A DNA stretch of 64,000 bases from Zygotorulaspora mrakii (lineage: Eukaryota; Ascomycota; Saccharomycetes; Saccharomycetales; Saccharomycetaceae): assembly GCF_013402915.1 (NCBI RefSeq), contig NC_050719.1, forward strand, positions 1-64,000, in the 5' to 3' direction. How positions within the stretch are numbered: the stretch's first letter is position 1; the number at the start of each line of letters is the position of its first letter. The position numbers were made by a program, and so were the translations under genes. Below are positions 41,156-51,685 of this stretch, piece by piece. The notes beneath the pieces were generated by a model. That model had not been told where the DNA came from. It searched no databases and saw only the letters and a list, made by a program, of their open reading frames with translations.

Positions 41156-41962
41156 ATGTTGAATCGAATGCGCTATTTTACAGCTTCTTCGCTGTTATCC
41201 AAATTGGAGGATATTGTAACACTCCCCGCTGCTTCTGCTACGGATGCAGCTGGTACTGCTCCCACTGCTGCAGAACCTTTTAGTTCCACCTATACATACT
41301 CCTCTTTCCATTCCTCTCAGATACGTGCCAACCATCTACACCACTACCACTACCAAAACCGCCAGAAGAGGCAAAGTACAACTACAAGAAGCAATTCTCA
41401 ACAGCCAAACCTTCCATCCTTGCAAAACCCGCATTCTTCAGAGACTCTCCAGAACTGTCATTGGAAAATCAAAAAATCCTCGTCCTGCAAAAGAACTCGA
41501 AATCACAACTTTGCGCTCCCGAAACAAGATCACAGATGTGATCGCATCAAATTCGACTTTCCCAAGAAGAAGCTTCTTCCTCCAGATCTCAACACTGTTT
41601 CCAACAACACCAACCCCTCTCGATTCCCATCCACTTCCTCCATGAAAAAGCCTCTGCAATATTCAACCCTTCCTAGCCCCCACTATTCCCCCTTACTCCC
41701 CCGCATACCCACTGCTAGCCGCCTAGCAAGCTCCAAAGCTGACCACTGCCATCGTACTGCAGGGGCTTCACATTCATACAACATCTCTTCCAGCTCTTTC
41801 CCCTCCCTTGCTTACTTCACTAAGCCTACAGAGATAGATTTCACTCTTCAAACCAGGCTTTCAACCTTGCCCTATGTTCCAGAACCAAAATCGCTCTCTA
41901 ATGTGGAAGATCTCTTTATCGAAAGTGACAGAATTGTGCTGTTCTCTTCCAGAAATCCTTAA
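41156..41962 (+). CDS. Hypothetical Ser/Pro-rich protein in the cassette X region
   Basis: A 268-residue frame from the ATG at 41156 (an ATG at 41168 is also possible). It is rich in Ser, Pro, Thr, His and Lys, has no membrane helix or known domain, and ends with an acidic segment LSNVEDLFIESDRIVL. The + strand is C-rich and G-poor from about 41230 to 41950, and another frame (41244-41645) is also open across part of it, so part of the length may be a composition effect. It lies between alpha2 and the DIC1 fragment, so the gene should also be next to the active MAT locus. I do not recognise it; it could be real, a frame-shifted gene, or chance. Confidence 0.4.
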   Translation: MLNRMRYFTASSLLSKLEDIVTLPAASATDAAGTAPTAAEPFSSTYTYSSFHSSQIRANHLHHYHYQNRQKRQSTTTRSNSQQPNLPSLQNPHSSETLQNCHWKIKKSSSCKRTRNHNFALPKQDHRCDRIKFDFPKKKLLPPDLNTVSNNTNPSRFPSTSSMKKPLQYSTLPSPHYSPLLPRIPTASRLASSKADHCHRTAGASHSYNISSSSFPSLAYFTKPTEIDFTLQTRLSTLPYVPEPKSLSNVEDLFIESDRIVLFSSRNP

Positions 41963-42299
41963 AAGCGTGAGACCCCCTCCCCCTATGAAGTAAATTTCAT
42001 ATGAATCTATCTAGCTTACACCTTATTTAAAAACCAATTACTGCTTGCAGTCGCCTTTGCGCATTTCCAGCATCATGCTAACTTCCTTTCCATCACTTTC
42101 GCGATGTCATAAACCTATTCTTGTCATCGCGACCAGCTGAGAAAAAGCAGTCGATCCCCGCGCAACCCCATTGTGGACAAAAGCCATGAACTGTTTCTAG
42201 TTAATGGAATCCATCCATACACATGCGTATATATATATATATATATATATAAACTCATAATCAGCAAGAATAGTGAACCCTAGTCCCCCAGTCACAACT
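41963..42299. other. Spacer with TA microsatellite before the DIC1 fragment
   Basis: 337 bases. A TA dinucleotide run (42228-42251) sits about 50 bp before the DIC1 ATG, where a TATA element would be; it was presumably part of the original DIC1 promoter. Nothing else seen. Confidence 0.55.
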
Positions 42300-42647
42300 A
42301 TGCAACCAAACACCCCTCAGCAATCTGCCCCCATCTACCCTTGGTGGTATGGTGGAGCTGGCGGCGTATTCGCCTGCATCATAACTCACCCATTGGATCT
42401 TGCAAAAGTACGCTTACAAACTGCTTCTCTACCAAAACCCTCGCTCCTCCTTATGCTTAAAAATATTCTACAAACAGAGGGTATTTTTGGGCTTTACTCT
42501 GGATTGAGCGCATCAATTCTTCGACAATGTACTTATACTACGGCAAGATTTGGCTGCTACGACTATATCAAAGAAGCATGGATTCCAAAAAGTGAAATCA
42601 ACAATACATTCTATTTACTACCTATTTCAAAATTAATTGTACATTAA
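42300..42647 (+). pseudogene. DIC1: Truncated DIC1 (mitochondrial dicarboxylate carrier)
   Basis: The first 110 or so residues of the mitochondrial dicarboxylate carrier, starting at the ATG at 42300. The first carrier repeat is intact: YPWWYGGAGGVFAC, the signature HPLDLAKVRLQ (P-x-D-x-x-K-x-R), GLYSGLSASILRQCTYTT and RFGCYDYIKE. Similarity stops after NTFYLLPIS at about 42630, and the frame ends a few codons later. Roughly two-thirds of the carrier (repeats 2 and 3) are missing, so it is non-functional. DIC1 is a neighbour of MAT in yeasts that did not undergo the whole-genome duplication. A partial copy is best explained as the outer edge of the homology carried by a donor cassette. Confidence 0.88.
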
Positions 42648-44610
42648 ACACGGAAGCACGGTGTCTAGGTTTTTCAAAGACAGTAGTGTTACGCCTTTTT
42701 CATGTGTATGATTTCGGATAAAAATGTGTGAAAGCATGTATTTCATTTTATTATAATCAAATTAAATTGAACAGAGACTATTAGAACCACAATCAATCAT
42801 TGTTCCACCAAGCTAGGCTAAGTATTTCTTCAAGGAAAAAAAGAAAAAGCAAAACTGAATGTTTTGACTATTTTTCTCCTCTTTGCTCTATTCTATTGAG
42901 CAGGTGCTGTTTCCTCAACAAATACTATCCTCATTCCCTTTATGTATACTTTTTTTCAATTTTATTTGATATAAAGTAAGCTGCCTCTTAGTTCAATCTC
43001 CCCTTTTGGCATTCGAAGCTTTTGATCTTTCAATTTTGTTCAGTTTTATCTTTCGGCTTTTTCTATCAGCACTCTCGTGCAAAGACGAAGAAAAATGGAA
43101 AAACGAATTCGAAACATAAAAAGGATAGACCGGATCTACATATAGTTCATACTTTGATCAATACTTCTGGCTTCGGGTGCCAAGAGGACAATTTCAAGAT
43201 GATTTCGTATCAACACTTATATTGGCTCACCTCGCAAAAATAAATCATGTGTAAGTCAAATGAAGTCTGCCAAAAGATATTAATGTCCCTGCGTCTAACA
43301 AAAAAGTCCCTGAGAAAAAGGTTCTATAAACAGTCTACGTAACTCAAAGTTCTACTTTTCGCATTCAACATATTCTAGATAGGGATAGAAGATGAGTTTA
43401 TCGCATAGCAAAAGAATCAATAAGCGTTGACACGATTCTCTTGAATCTGGTAACAACTAGATAGCCGTCATTTCTTGAGGGACGAATTCTTCTTAGAATT
43501 ATTTGTTAAGTCCGGTTTCATCTCATTGATGTGGACCTTCCTCTTTTCGATACCGCAATATATCTGCTCTTTAAGCATCAATTGTTGAAGACGCATATGT
43601 GGTCTAAAAAGCTTTGCCAGCTTCATCATCAACGGCTTGTCCGATTTCGAACGCCTTACATATTGCATTTTAAGGAAGGGCTGAGACCATCAACTCTTTT
43701 CCTTCCTTTTTCCTTGAAGATGGGCAAATGGGCACCTAAAGACGTGATTCAATAAGGATGCAGAACCTTGACATATCTGGCGCTAGGCTTCAAAATAATT
43801 TAAATTTTGACTTACTCAAGAGGAAAAAATGTAATACTAGTGTCTTTTTGTTTCTCACCAGAAGATTGAACCTGTCTCGATGAAAAAAAATCAGGCCGTA
43901 CCACTTAATTTCTTTGAAGCTGCTAAAGACGGTCCTAGATAGAACAGCAACTTACGAAGTTTTGATAACACTGCTAATGTTAAAACAAGGTTCTATACAT
44001 TGCCTTCCTTGAAATCTCTGGTTCCTGTGGAGGACTAGTTTCAGTGTAACTCAACCCACCCACTTAATGTTCCCAGGTATACTCACATACTCAAATATCA
44101 GCGCTTAATGCCATTAAAAAATATAACCCTTTGGAATGAACATTTGGGAAACTGGGCTCACCAGTTATTGCCTCATTGAATCCCCAATTGGATTGTCAGT
44201 AATATTCCATGATGCTTCGCTCAAACAGCCAAAAGCAGTTGCAATCTTCGCATTATACAGTACTTCGGATGGAGTCAAATTTAGAGACTCCTTTCCGGTT
44301 CTTTTCTAATCTGAACGTCTTATAGTTGACAATAAGGGAGATGAAACTTCTGTCTATCAAGATTCTTCTGCTTTCGTCAATGCTTGTCAAGGTTAAGTAA
44401 GATAGTTCTATACGGTTTGATAACGCTCCAAAAACCCTGAGAACGGGTCGTCTATTCTGATACTTTATCTCGAGCGGGAAAAAGCTACGAAAACTTTGTT
44501 TACTGTTGCACGAAAATGATTGTTCACCCAGAGTCATCACACATATAAGCAACAGTCGAAGATAATATATAACAGCAAGACCTTGGGCTAGTGTTAGTGC
44601 ACATATTTGT
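42648..44610. other. Interval between cassette and VAC17
   Basis: About 2 kb without a supportable gene. In S. cerevisiae CHA1 lies between HML and VAC17; there is no trace of it here. Small frames (43022-43243 plus, 43668-43468 minus, 44657-44253 minus) lack motifs. AACCCACCCACTT at about 44053 is weakly Rap1-like and could belong to the second cassette silencer, but that is only a suggestion. Confidence 0.5.
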
Positions 44611-45879
44611 ATGGTCCGAATGACTACGCTAGAAAATATTACTGAGCATTTACTCAATAGAGCACAGGAAGCTGTTTTGCAATTGGAATTATGGATATCA
44701 CAAGAACAAAACTTACAACAACCAGAGTGTTATAACAGAAAAGAAGATCTTAAGGACACATACAGCATATACGTCGCGCAGTTGAATTCCTTATGCGTAC
44801 GATCCGAATATGTGATGAGTAAGCTCAATCAAGAACGTACTCAGCGACCCTCTAATTACACCAATCGTAGATATATTGAGGATCTTGTGTACGAATTTCA
44901 GGATGTGACGACCAGGCTCAATGATTTGGCGCTGCTTCAAAAAAAGGATGGAACTCCTTCCTCAAAATCGTCGAAATGTAGCTGGGATTCATTTCAACCG
45001 AAACCATTGAAGATCACAGAGCGTCATCGCTCACACATGGAGGCTACTCAATTATCGCCCATTAGAAAAGATAATAAAAAGAAAGTGGTCATATTTTCCG
45101 AGCTTCAGGATAGTCCAATGAATTGTTCGAAATGTGTCTCCTTACCAGGCTCTCCCTTGAAGGAAGCGAACAAGAATACGGTTCGTCTGGCGAAATCTTA
45201 CGATACAGGTCTGAACGGAAACTCGACTTCTCGATCTGCACATTCTAACAAAAATGATGTCAAATCTTTCTTCAAAGGTAAGCAACGTATATCTATTTCA
45301 CTTTTTGAAGATTGTGAAATGGACGAAGATTCCATGTCCGACCAAGACACAGTCATATCAATTAATTTTCGCGACGACGGCAAGTCAGTGCCGTTGAGAA
45401 GATACAATTCACATGAAAGTATCTTGTCAGTAAAAAAACAGCCAAGCGTATCAAGCAGATTTCAGCCCTCCCCCTTTCCCAGCCGAATCAATGGTCCTTC
45501 CATGAAAAGTGTTCGCATAAGCAGTGAACCTGTATTTTCAAGAGCCAGCAAATCGGTATGCTCTAGACAGTTGCTTTCAGAATTCGTAAAAAGATCGCAG
45601 GGGATTACGGAAGTAAAAGAAATTACTGAAAACAGCTCTTTTTTCACTCGATGGAATCCATTTAGCACAAAGCCTGCAATTTCAAAAGAAGTTAAAACGT
45701 CGCATGATGCAGGGCAAAAAATAACTGCCTCTCAAGCATTGAAAAAGACTACCTTATGCGATCTCCGAAGCGAATTGAAATTTGTTTCGCAAAGAAGAGA
45801 GCCCGCTGGCCCTGTTTTGGATAGTACCATTGCTTATGATGACTTACGAGAAGCGCTGAACACAGATTTGATTTTGTAG
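44611..45879 (+). CDS. VAC17: Vac17, myosin V receptor for vacuole inheritance
   Basis: A 422-residue protein (423 in S. cerevisiae). Vac17 links the vacuolar protein Vac8 to the myosin Myo2 and is destroyed once the vacuole reaches the bud. Conserved blocks: the N-terminal coiled-coil/Myo2-binding region (ITEHLLNRAQEAVLQLELWI, YIEDLVYEFQDVTTRLNDL), SFQPKPLKITERHR, the LAKSYDTGL segment, the acidic SMSDQDTVI, LRRYNSHESIL, and the C-terminal DDLREALNTDLIL. A second ATG three codons on (44620) is equally plausible as start. Its presence beside the alpha cassette identifies the cassette as HML. The 3' end is 63 bp from the convergent MRC1. Confidence 0.94.
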   Translation: MVRMTTLENITEHLLNRAQEAVLQLELWISQEQNLQQPECYNRKEDLKDTYSIYVAQLNSLCVRSEYVMSKLNQERTQRPSNYTNRRYIEDLVYEFQDVTTRLNDLALLQKKDGTPSSKSSKCSWDSFQPKPLKITERHRSHMEATQLSPIRKDNKKKVVIFSELQDSPMNCSKCVSLPGSPLKEANKNTVRLAKSYDTGLNGNSTSRSAHSNKNDVKSFFKGKQRISISLFEDCEMDEDSMSDQDTVISINFRDDGKSVPLRRYNSHESILSVKKQPSVSSRFQPSPFPSRINGPSMKSVRISSEPVFSRASKSVCSRQLLSEFVKRSQGITEVKEITENSSFFTRWNPFSTKPAISKEVKTSHDAGQKITASQALKKTTLCDLRSELKFVSQRREPAGPVLDSTIAYDDLREALNTDLIL

Positions 45880-45942
45880 AGTATTCACTATAAAAAAAGT
45901 CTGCTGATACACATACACATTGGAGATATAATAAGTTCTCCA

Positions 45943-48840
45943 TTAAACTTCGAAACTGGTATCATCGTTGTCGAAAATAGTATTTACATTCAATTTTCGT
46001 GTACGGAAACTGCTGGGCATTCTGCTTACGTTTTGTCTCTTTGGAGCGACAAGTTTTCTCATTTTTCCCATATAAGTGATTGCTGCACGGTTCCCACCAA
46101 CTGTCTTATAAGTTCGCGATACTGTGACTGTCTTTTTACCATTTTTCAACTTGTTGTCAATTCCGACATGCGACCCAAATTTTTCTGAGACCGACGAGGC
46201 AGTTTGTTCACTCGTCAGCATACAATGTAGCTCATCCTCGTGGTTTTCTACCTGGTGGCAGACGGAAGAAATTGGAGCATGGAGCCTCTTTATATGGCTA
46301 TGTTGTTTTAGACTGAGGAGGTCGGAATTCTCTTTACCGGGGTAGTTATCATTGAATATGGCGCTGGTTTGCTTATCGTCATTATATCTTAGGAAAGAAA
46401 GACTCTGCTGAACAAATTCTTCTGAAAGCGTCATTTTTTGTTTGCTGGTCAGAGCAGCTTCATTTTGTGAGGATTCGCCTTCCTCTTTTTCGTCGGGCTG
46501 GAAAGCATTCTTTTCATCAACGATGTCCTCCACCATGCTTTCGAAAAACGCTTGGACTTTTCCATTCTTCATTAAATTTATGTCTCCTTCCTTGGTGAGC
46601 TCTAATCGTTTCTGTTTCATCAGTTCTCTTCTTTTGGATCTATAGTTTTCTAAATCTTCATCATCTTCGTCACTAATCTCAAGCACCATTCCTGCACCTC
46701 GTCTTTTGCGAAATCCACCATTCTTAACATCGTGCAAAATCTTGTTTACCATTTGCAAATCGAGCTCCTTGTTCTCTTTTGCAAGTAAATTACGTATCTC
46801 ATCAGGATTCACGATATCTTGCGAATAATCATCAATCATTTTCTCAAGTTCGGAGTCGTATTCTTCAGATAACTCACCATCTACACCTCCTAACCCATGC
46901 CATTCATCCTCGGATTCTTCTGCTTCCACTTCGAGGATGCTACGAACGCCGCTTTCTTCCATTTTCAGCCTCCTTGCCCTGTTTTTCTTCTCCTTTAGAT
47001 CTTCTTTAACTTGCAGCGAAGCAGCAGTGCGGTGTTGTCCATCCTTCTCGAGTCGTTCATTAGCATAGTTTTCAACTATGTTCTCTCTGCGGGTATGAAC
47101 ATGCATAGTACCTTCAGCCAAATTTTTACCATAGTTTCCAAGATCAATGGGATTACCGTTATTAACTCTTTCATCATCTGAGTTTGAGTCTGAGTCCATA
47201 ATTACCGGTACAGCTTTTGCTTTTAACCGACCGAGGATTATTCCCTCGTCGTCATCAATCATATGAGGTTTTTCAATGCTAGTCTCTTTGGTCTTCTTTT
47301 CAGACTGCTCGATGTCACTATGGGAATTTTCTTCAGTGAGTGGTCCGGTTATAAGGTTACTATTCGGTTGTGGTCCATGAGGATCTTCTCCATCCGATTT
47401 TTCATCATGATAGATTGACTCGTTTGAACTTTCATCGCCGCTATAATTCATGTCTTCTTCGCGAAATTCCGCAGTTATTGAGCAGTCTTGTTCTTGTTCT
47501 TGTTCTTGTTCTTGTTCTTGTTCTTGTTCTTGTTCTTGTTCTTGTTCTTGTTCTTGTTCTTGTTCTTGTTTTTCTCTAGCTCTAATCCTCTTATTCCTTG
47601 CAATTTCCTGTTCTAAAAGATCCTCAACTATTTGTTTTTGAACTTCTATTTCTTTTATGTTAAGTCCCTTTTTCTCCATCAATTTTTTCTGATGTTCCAC
47701 TATTTGCTTTTTGGAAGCTTCTCTGAGACCAGTGTATAACTTTTTGAGAGATGTTCCATTTATGGCATTCTTTAACGAGGGATTTTTCTTAGAGAGACGA
47801 GCTTTTATGTCTAGAAGACTGGCTTTACTTAAGTGAGACCTGAAAACTTGCAAATGTTGTTCATCGTCTGTATCATCATCAGAACTCAATATTATGCATT
47901 CCTGAATATTTGATTCTCGCTTGAGTTCGTGCTTGTAGTTCTTAAGTATTCCATAACTATTGGAAAAAGCAGCAATCTGAATTTTTTTTTGTTCAGCTGA
48001 AATGGCTACTCTCGAGGCCGTAGCTTGTATAAGCTCTGTTTCCATCGCTTTTTCTTGGTCACTCTCACTAGAATTATCCAAGTCTTCAAGGAACTCTTCT
48101 TTGGACACCTTTATGCAAGGCCCGTTGTTTATGGCCTTCTTCGAGTCCTTCGAAACAGTCGCTCGATCTAAAGATTTCTCATTGTTTTCTAGCAACTTCG
48201 CCTGAATAATATGAATCTTAAGCGGGGAACACTGAAGTGACTCTTCCGCGCTAAAACCATGACCGTCTTTATAGGTTGAAGACGTATCCTTGTTCCGTTC
48301 AGAATCCTTTGCTGCAGGCGCTGATGAATCTGCATTGGTTTCAGGTGACAAGATCTTTTGCGTTGCCAATACATCTTTATTAGCGTCTTTTACATGCTGT
48401 GTTTTCAGCTCACTATAAGGGTCCTTCTGAGTGGCCAAGTTATGATCTGAATAAATAGGCTGTGTTTTAAGACCACTTAAACTTTTCACTTGAGTTGCCA
48501 AATCCCGATGGGAATTAATACGCTGTGTACTGCTTAAATGGGCGCTAGTCCTTTCCGCTGTATGATTATTTTTATCAAATTCCAAGTCTTTTCCACCACT
48601 GTAGAAATTGCTTATTACTTGTGTTTGACTGAGTTCTGTGACAAAATCATTTGAGCTTGTATCTTCTTGACGTTGTAATCTATTCTTAACCCTATTTAGA
48701 GTATCATTTTCGAATAGAAATCCGTTGCCTGATACCAACGGAGCAAATGCTGGCGGATCATCGCTAAAACTCTCCGTTCTTTTCTTATAGGTTTTCCTTT
48801 TGCCGTTCAACAGGCTCAATTCACTTAAGATTTCATCCAT
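45943..48840 (-). CDS. MRC1: Mrc1, replication-fork checkpoint mediator (Claspin-like)
   Basis: A 965-residue acidic/charged protein (1096 in S. cerevisiae). Mrc1 travels with the fork with Tof1/Csm3 and, when phosphorylated by Mec1, activates Rad53. The N-terminal 200 residues are dense in SQ/TQ target sites (LSQTQ, SSTQR, LATQV, LKTQP, LATQK, LKTQH), as needed for Mec1 phosphorylation. The central part has coiled-coil and a long EQ run encoded by a hexanucleotide repeat. The conserved Mrc1-like domain includes ESEDEWHGLGGVDGELSEEY and EEYDSELEKMIDDYSQDIVN at about residues 640-670. The C-terminus has a KTVGGNRAAITYMGKMRKLV block. No disruption seen. Confidence 0.94.
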   Translation of the reverse strand: MDEILSELSLLNGKRKTYKKRTESFSDDPPAFAPLVSGNGFLFENDTLNRVKNRLQRQEDTSSNDFVTELSQTQVISNFYSGGKDLEFDKNNHTAERTSAHLSSTQRINSHRDLATQVKSLSGLKTQPIYSDHNLATQKDPYSELKTQHVKDANKDVLATQKILSPETNADSSAPAAKDSERNKDTSSTYKDGHGFSAEESLQCSPLKIHIIQAKLLENNEKSLDRATVSKDSKKAINNGPCIKVSKEEFLEDLDNSSESDQEKAMETELIQATASRVAISAEQKKIQIAAFSNSYGILKNYKHELKRESNIQECIILSSDDDTDDEQHLQVFRSHLSKASLLDIKARLSKKNPSLKNAINGTSLKKLYTGLREASKKQIVEHQKKLMEKKGLNIKEIEVQKQIVEDLLEQEIARNKRIRAREKQEQEQEQEQEQEQEQEQEQEQEQEQEQDCSITAEFREEDMNYSGDESSNESIYHDEKSDGEDPHGPQPNSNLITGPLTEENSHSDIEQSEKKTKETSIEKPHMIDDDEGIILGRLKAKAVPVIMDSDSNSDDERVNNGNPIDLGNYGKNLAEGTMHVHTRRENIVENYANERLEKDGQHRTAASLQVKEDLKEKKNRARRLKMEESGVRSILEVEAEESEDEWHGLGGVDGELSEEYDSELEKMIDDYSQDIVNPDEIRNLLAKENKELDLQMVNKILHDVKNGGFRKRRGAGMVLEISDEDDEDLENYRSKRRELMKQKRLELTKEGDINLMKNGKVQAFFESMVEDIVDEKNAFQPDEKEEGESSQNEAALTSKQKMTLSEEFVQQSLSFLRYNDDKQTSAIFNDNYPGKENSDLLSLKQHSHIKRLHAPISSVCHQVENHEDELHCMLTSEQTASSVSEKFGSHVGIDNKLKNGKKTVTVSRTYKTVGGNRAAITYMGKMRKLVAPKRQNVSRMPSSFRTRKLNVNTIFDNDDTSFEV
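47487..47570. repeat. TTGTTC hexanucleotide microsatellite in MRC1
   Basis: About 14 nearly perfect TTGTTC units on the + strand (GAACAA in the coding sense), encoding alternating Glu-Gln in Mrc1 between a charged coiled-coil and an acidic region. Units are identical at the DNA level, so expansion is recent and copy number should vary between isolates. Being a multiple of six, it never breaks the frame. Confidence 0.9.
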
Positions 48841-48927
48841 TCTTACTCTCTTTTTTGAGCAACATTGAACACTTAACTCTGCTAGTTCTTACCAGATATT
48901 TTTTATTTAAGTAGGCCTAAATTTTTT

Positions 48928-48948
48928 ACGCGTCCTGAAAAAACGCGA
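48928..48948. promoter_or_regulatory. MluI cell-cycle box pair upstream of MRC1
   Basis: ACGCGT at 48928-48933 and ACGCGA at 48943-48948 lie about 90-105 bp upstream of the MRC1 ATG. ACGCGT is the binding site of MBF, which drives G1/S transcription of DNA-replication genes, including MRC1 in S. cerevisiae. The two sites are 15 bp apart. Confidence 0.7.
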
Positions 48949-49073
48949 GAACTCTGCCTATTCGATATTTTTTGAAGGTGCTGAAAGAAAACGACATAAT
49001 AGAATGACTTACTCCTACCTACAAAATGTGACGAGATACTTGTTATAATACTTAATTATGACCGATGAGCATA

Positions 49074-50039
<966 letters not shown>

Positions 50040-50120
50040 CTACAATGTGTATTATCAACCTGCTTTCTTTAATGTAGAAGCCCTTTGTTTTCCCTTGGTC
50101 TCTTTGTGATTAGATGGGAT

Positions 50121-50167
50121 GCGATGAGATGAGATGAGGTCAATTGTTTGTGACAAAAAAATTTTTT
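50121..50167. promoter_or_regulatory. PAC and RRPE elements, KRR1/ADF1 promoter
   Basis: GCGATGAGAT, a perfect PAC element, is at 50121-50130 and is followed by two more GATGAG copies. A RRPE-type AAAAAAATTTTTT lies at 50155-50167. The PAC-RRPE pair is the hallmark of yeast ribosome-biogenesis promoters (Dot6/Tod6 and Stb3 sites), which fits KRR1. Confidence 0.8.
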
Positions 50168-50299
50168 CACTAGCTCTTCTTCGCCTACAATCTAAAAAAA
50201 AAACTGAAAAGACAAGGTAGTGAGTCTTGCTACTTAGACACTGGTAAGAAGGCAGTACATTATTCACCAGTGCCATTAGAGTACTTTTAATGGTAAAAT

Positions 50300-50632
50300 A
50301 TGGGTAGAAAATCAGAGAAACGGATTGCAAAGAGCAAAGACTACAGAAAGAAGAACAAAAAGGCACTATCGCCGAAGGATGTCAAAAAAACAAAAATACA
50401 AATACATAAGATGAATCGAGATGATTCGCTAACTTCAGACATATTCAATGTTGACAAATATAACACGAGGGTGCGAGAGACACCATCCAATATCAAAGCG
50501 CTGAACGCAAAGGTGCTGCAGAAGGATCAACAAAAGGACAAGGAAGTTCAGGATAGAATCATAGCTCAGAGAAAAGATATGAGTGACAACTTAACGAAAC
50601 AAATTGAGGAATTGTCGGTATTTTCGCTATGA
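50300..50632 (+). CDS. ADF1: Adf1-like small basic nuclear protein
   Basis: A 110-residue, very Lys-rich protein divergent from KRR1, in the position of S. cerevisiae ADF1 (YCL058W-A, 113 residues), which was reported as a transcriptional repressor encoded antisense to FYV5. Shared features are the basic N-terminus (MGRKSEKRIAKSKDYRKK), the central KDQQKDKEVQDRI segment and the C-terminal KQIEELSVFSL. The middle is poorly conserved, so the assignment rests on synteny plus the two ends. Many fungal homologues fall in a family of small ribosome-biogenesis factors, which would also fit sharing a promoter with KRR1. Confidence 0.85.
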   Translation: MGRKSEKRIAKSKDYRKKNKKALSPKDVKKTKIQIHKMNRDDSLTSDIFNVDKYNTRVRETPSNIKALNAKVLQKDQQKDKEVQDRIIAQRKDMSDNLTKQIEELSVFSL

Positions 50633-50789
50633 ATATGGGTGTCGTTTAGGCTCATCATAGAATAAGATAATACGAAAGGGAAATGATTTCTTGGGGGAGT
50701 TTTTACTTACGGAAATATATGTAGACATGTACAGATTAGTTAACTTCAAAAGAATAAATGATTTAGACGTAGGGCTATTAATGACCAGA

Positions 50790-51044
50790 TCAGGCTTTTA
50801 CGGTTCTTAGTCCTGCTGCAGAACGGAAAATGGCATCACCCTCAGCATATCCTCTTCCCAAACCGAAGCCAATTCCCAACCAAACTGGGAACGCACGACG
50901 TTTAAAGAATAATACCGAACCTACGACACCCACACCAAGTCCCAATCCAGTCTTGACCAACATGTTGGAAAGTACTACGTCCCATTTATCATTCAGAATT
51001 GATTTGTTTGGCATCAACGTTTGCACTTTGGATTTTTCAGACAT
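50790..51044 (-). CDS. MIC10: Mic10, MICOS crista-junction subunit
   Basis: An 84-residue inner-membrane protein (97 in S. cerevisiae, YCL057C-A) that oligomerises to bend the membrane at crista junctions. The two transmembrane segments each carry the glycine-rich motif essential for oligomerisation: [15 protein letters not shown] and [17 protein letters not shown] short basic loop (KRRAFP) separates them, giving the hairpin topology. N-terminal [14 protein letters not shown] is typical. Too small to be judged by codon statistics, but family and synteny agree. Confidence 0.95.
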   Translation of the reverse strand: MSEKSKVQTLMPNKSILNDKWDVVLSNMLVKTGLGLGVGVVGSVLFFKRRAFPVWLGIGFGLGRGYAEGDAIFRSAAGLRTVKA

Positions 51045-51685
51045 CCCAACAAAATTTATATAACGAAACGTGAATGTTCAAAAGTACTTATTCACTATTC
51101 AATGGACAGTCTTTTCCACTTGGTATTTCAATGCCCTAGACAAATGTAGTGGATGCTAGAATACAGGGCCTCCTGCCTTATTGAATAGTCGAAAATCTCC
51201 TTTTGCTAAAGCCAGTATCTGGTGACCAGGGCTGGGTAACAGCAAAGCTCAAATTCATAGACCCTGATTGGTTTGTAGTGGGCCATAAACCGTTAGTACA
51301 GTAAATGACAAACTTCGTCAGGCGCATAATTCAAAAGAATATGACCAGCCTAGAATTTAGCATAATTGATAGCTGCAATTATTTCATGATGCTGGGGGGT
51401 GAATTATCCCTGTGTCCCGCGTTACTAGAGAGACTCACGTACTCACGTAAATGCAAAAACTTAACCTGCGGAAAAATCTGGGACACAAAAATACAAAAAT
51501 ACTATACACTTATACAGGATGGCTCTTGATCTTTATATCCATATTGTATATCCTGTCCGTTCTTTTTAGATCTCAACTAGTTACAACCTTTATAGACCGC
51601 ATTGATTTTTTTACTGAAAAAAAGGATTAAATCACAGTGCAGGAATTACCACCGTTACTTCAAACTTCTACAGAATAATATTACC
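51045..51685. other. Divergent promoter region, MIC10 and PRD1
   Basis: 641 bases between MIC10 and the PRD1 start. The PRD1 frame is open from a TTG at 51602, but the first ATG is 51686. No other coding frame is credible; a 74-codon frame at 51305-51529 has no motif. Confidence 0.55.

Noticed and set aside
41156..41962. Considered as an HMG-box a2 gene
   Set aside because: No HMG-box residues; it is Ser/Pro-rich and lies in the X region beside alpha2.
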